Assembly: GCF_017591435.1 (NCBI RefSeq)
Contig: NC_059292.1
Span: forward strand, 27,480,043 to 27,544,042
Origin: Portunus trituberculatus
Lineage: Eukaryota; Arthropoda; Malacostraca; Decapoda; Portunidae
Direction: 5' to 3'
Length of the DNA stretch: 64,000 nt
A program made the translations under genes and the position numbers. Below, piece after piece: positions 62,800-64,000 of the stretch. Numbering within the stretch: position 1 is the stretch's first letter; every line of letters starts with the position of its first letter. The notes beneath the pieces were generated by a model. The model worked only from the letters and a program-made list of their open reading frames with translations. It had not been told where the DNA came from and did not search any database.

Positions 62800-63520
62800 A
62801 CTAACTTGACCTCACCAGACCTTTTGATCTTACCGTTGACCTATGGATCTTAACTTTGACCTTCTGATCTTAACTTTGACCTTAACCTAACCAAACTTAA
62901 CCTAAACTAACCTGACCTGATCTTATTTGACCTTAACTTTTGACCTATGATCTTATCTTGACCTTATGGCCTTATGTGACCTTAACCTGACCTTATCTAA
63001 GCTTAACTTTGACCTCTGACCTTTGACTTTGTGACCTTTTGACCTTAACTTTGACCTTATTTTGACCTTATGACCTTAACTTGACATTATGATCTTATGT
63101 GACCTTATCCTGACCTTATATTAACCTTATATTTTTATTTTACCTTGACTTTGACCTCTGACCTTTGACTTTGTAACCTTTTAACCTTAACTTTGGCCTT
63201 ATCTGATCTTATCTTGACCTTATGACCTTAACTTGACCTTATCTAACCTAACCACACTAACCTGCCACACTTTCCATACATTTTAACCTGTTGGCCTTAT
63301 CTTTGACTTTATGATCTTAACTTTGACCTCTGACCTTATCTGATCTTTTGACCTTATGACCTTATCTTGACTTAACCTGACCTTATGACCTTATCTTGAC
63401 CTTAACTTGATATCTTGACCTTATCTGACCTTATCTGACCTTACCTAACCTTAACTTGACCTTGTGACCTTAACTCTGACTTTTGACCTTAACCTGATCT
63501 TATCTTAACCACACTAACCT
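62800..63520. repeat. TTGACCTTA minisatellite
   Basis: Degenerate short units built from GACCTTAAC, TTTGACCT, CTTATCTGAC and CTAACC, repeated for 720 bp. Confidence 0.93.
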
Positions 63521-63564
63521 GCCACAGCCTCCATGCGTTCCTGTCTTATTATTATCATATAGGC

Positions 63565-63885
63565 CAGTGGTATTCATTGCGCGGCTCGCGATGACTCAAT
63601 TTGCGGCTCTCGAAAAATAAACAAATAAATGAATAAAAAAAAAAAAAAAAGCACACTTCCACTCATCACAGCATTAAGTAAGTTTGGTCTTTATTTTGCT
63701 CTTAATAACAAGATATATAGGCTAATATTACCATGTCTAATTTTACTTATTTACTATATTACACTAGCAGCCCAGTACTACTTAATTTAGTTGAGTTGCG
63801 CTAGCTTGCAGTAGGTAGCTGCGGCTCTCTCAATAAATGTGTTTAACCGAAGTGGTTCCCTCGCAAAAATTAGTGAATAACACTG
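63565..63885. mobile_element. hAT-type MITE with 8-bp target duplication
   Basis: ATATAGGC (63557-63564) and ATATAGGT (63886-63893) flank ends CAGTGGTATTCATTG and (reverse) CAGTGTTATTCACTA. GCGGCTC occurs near both ends. 321 bp, non-coding. Confidence 0.82.
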
Positions 63886-63888
63886 ATA

Positions 63889-64000
63889 TAGGTCTACCCC
63901 AAGGTGCCACTCTCCACTTATCCCAGGGCGAAGCTTTTCACGTATACAGTAGCCTATATAGAGATCTACCCGAGGGTGCCACTCTAATTATAGGTCTACC
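63889..64000. repeat. Start of a local tandem repeat
   Basis: GGTCTACCCCAAGGTGCCAC and GATCTACCCGAGGGTGCCAC are 73 bp apart, and GGTCTACC begins again at the window end. Confidence 0.7.

Overview
This is a piece of animal nuclear DNA, most likely from an arthropod and probably a decapod or other malacostracan crustacean. That placement is an inference. It rests on a spliced gene with long introns, very long (TA)n, (CA)n and (GA)n microsatellites, CCTAA-like stretches, and a dense mix of CR1-like, Jockey/R1-like, RTE-like and DIRS-like retroelements with piggyBac, Tigger/pogo-like, hAT and PIF/Harbinger-like DNA transposons. No tRNA or rRNA genes, CRISPR arrays or bacterial-type operons were seen.

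The one well-supported host gene is Fip1 (pre-mRNA 3'-end-processing factor FIP1) on the + strand. Eight exons from 11311 to 33972 join in consistent splice phase into 392 codons plus a stop. The 5' end of the gene lies outside the window or was not recognised. The gene has the acidic N-terminal region, the Fip1 motif, a Pro/Gly-rich part and an Arg/Ser-rich tail. Its introns are full of transposons. The sixth visible exon (28805-28893) has a decayed tandem copy (23971-24058), and a 4.66-kb terminal-inverted-repeat element now separates the two.

Layout. 1-6056: nested CR1-like elements, one 3.7-kb element inserted into another. 6057-7159: nothing recognised. 7160-10430: a second CR1-like family, then a Jockey-like element with a poly(A) tail, both antisense to Fip1. 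11311-33972: Fip1 with intronic CR1-like, piggyBac, SINE, Tigger-like, RTE-like and DIRS-like insertions. 34334-36163: a TIR element with a broken captured coding piece. 36802-45460: a candidate PIF/Harbinger element bounded by TAA, stuffed with two CR1-like copies, a piggyBac and a Tigger element, and holding one MADF-domain exon. 45464-54035: Jockey/R1-like and CR1-like remnants. 54400-64000: minisatellites, microsatellites, two tRNA-derived SINE copies and three hAT-type elements with 8-9-bp target duplications.

Apart from Fip1 and perhaps the MADF exon, every coding piece belongs to a mobile element, and most are frameshifted or truncated. The window mainly records the order of insertions: many target duplications are still readable, and for some insertions the uninterrupted target can be seen elsewhere in the window or inferred from reading-frame continuity.
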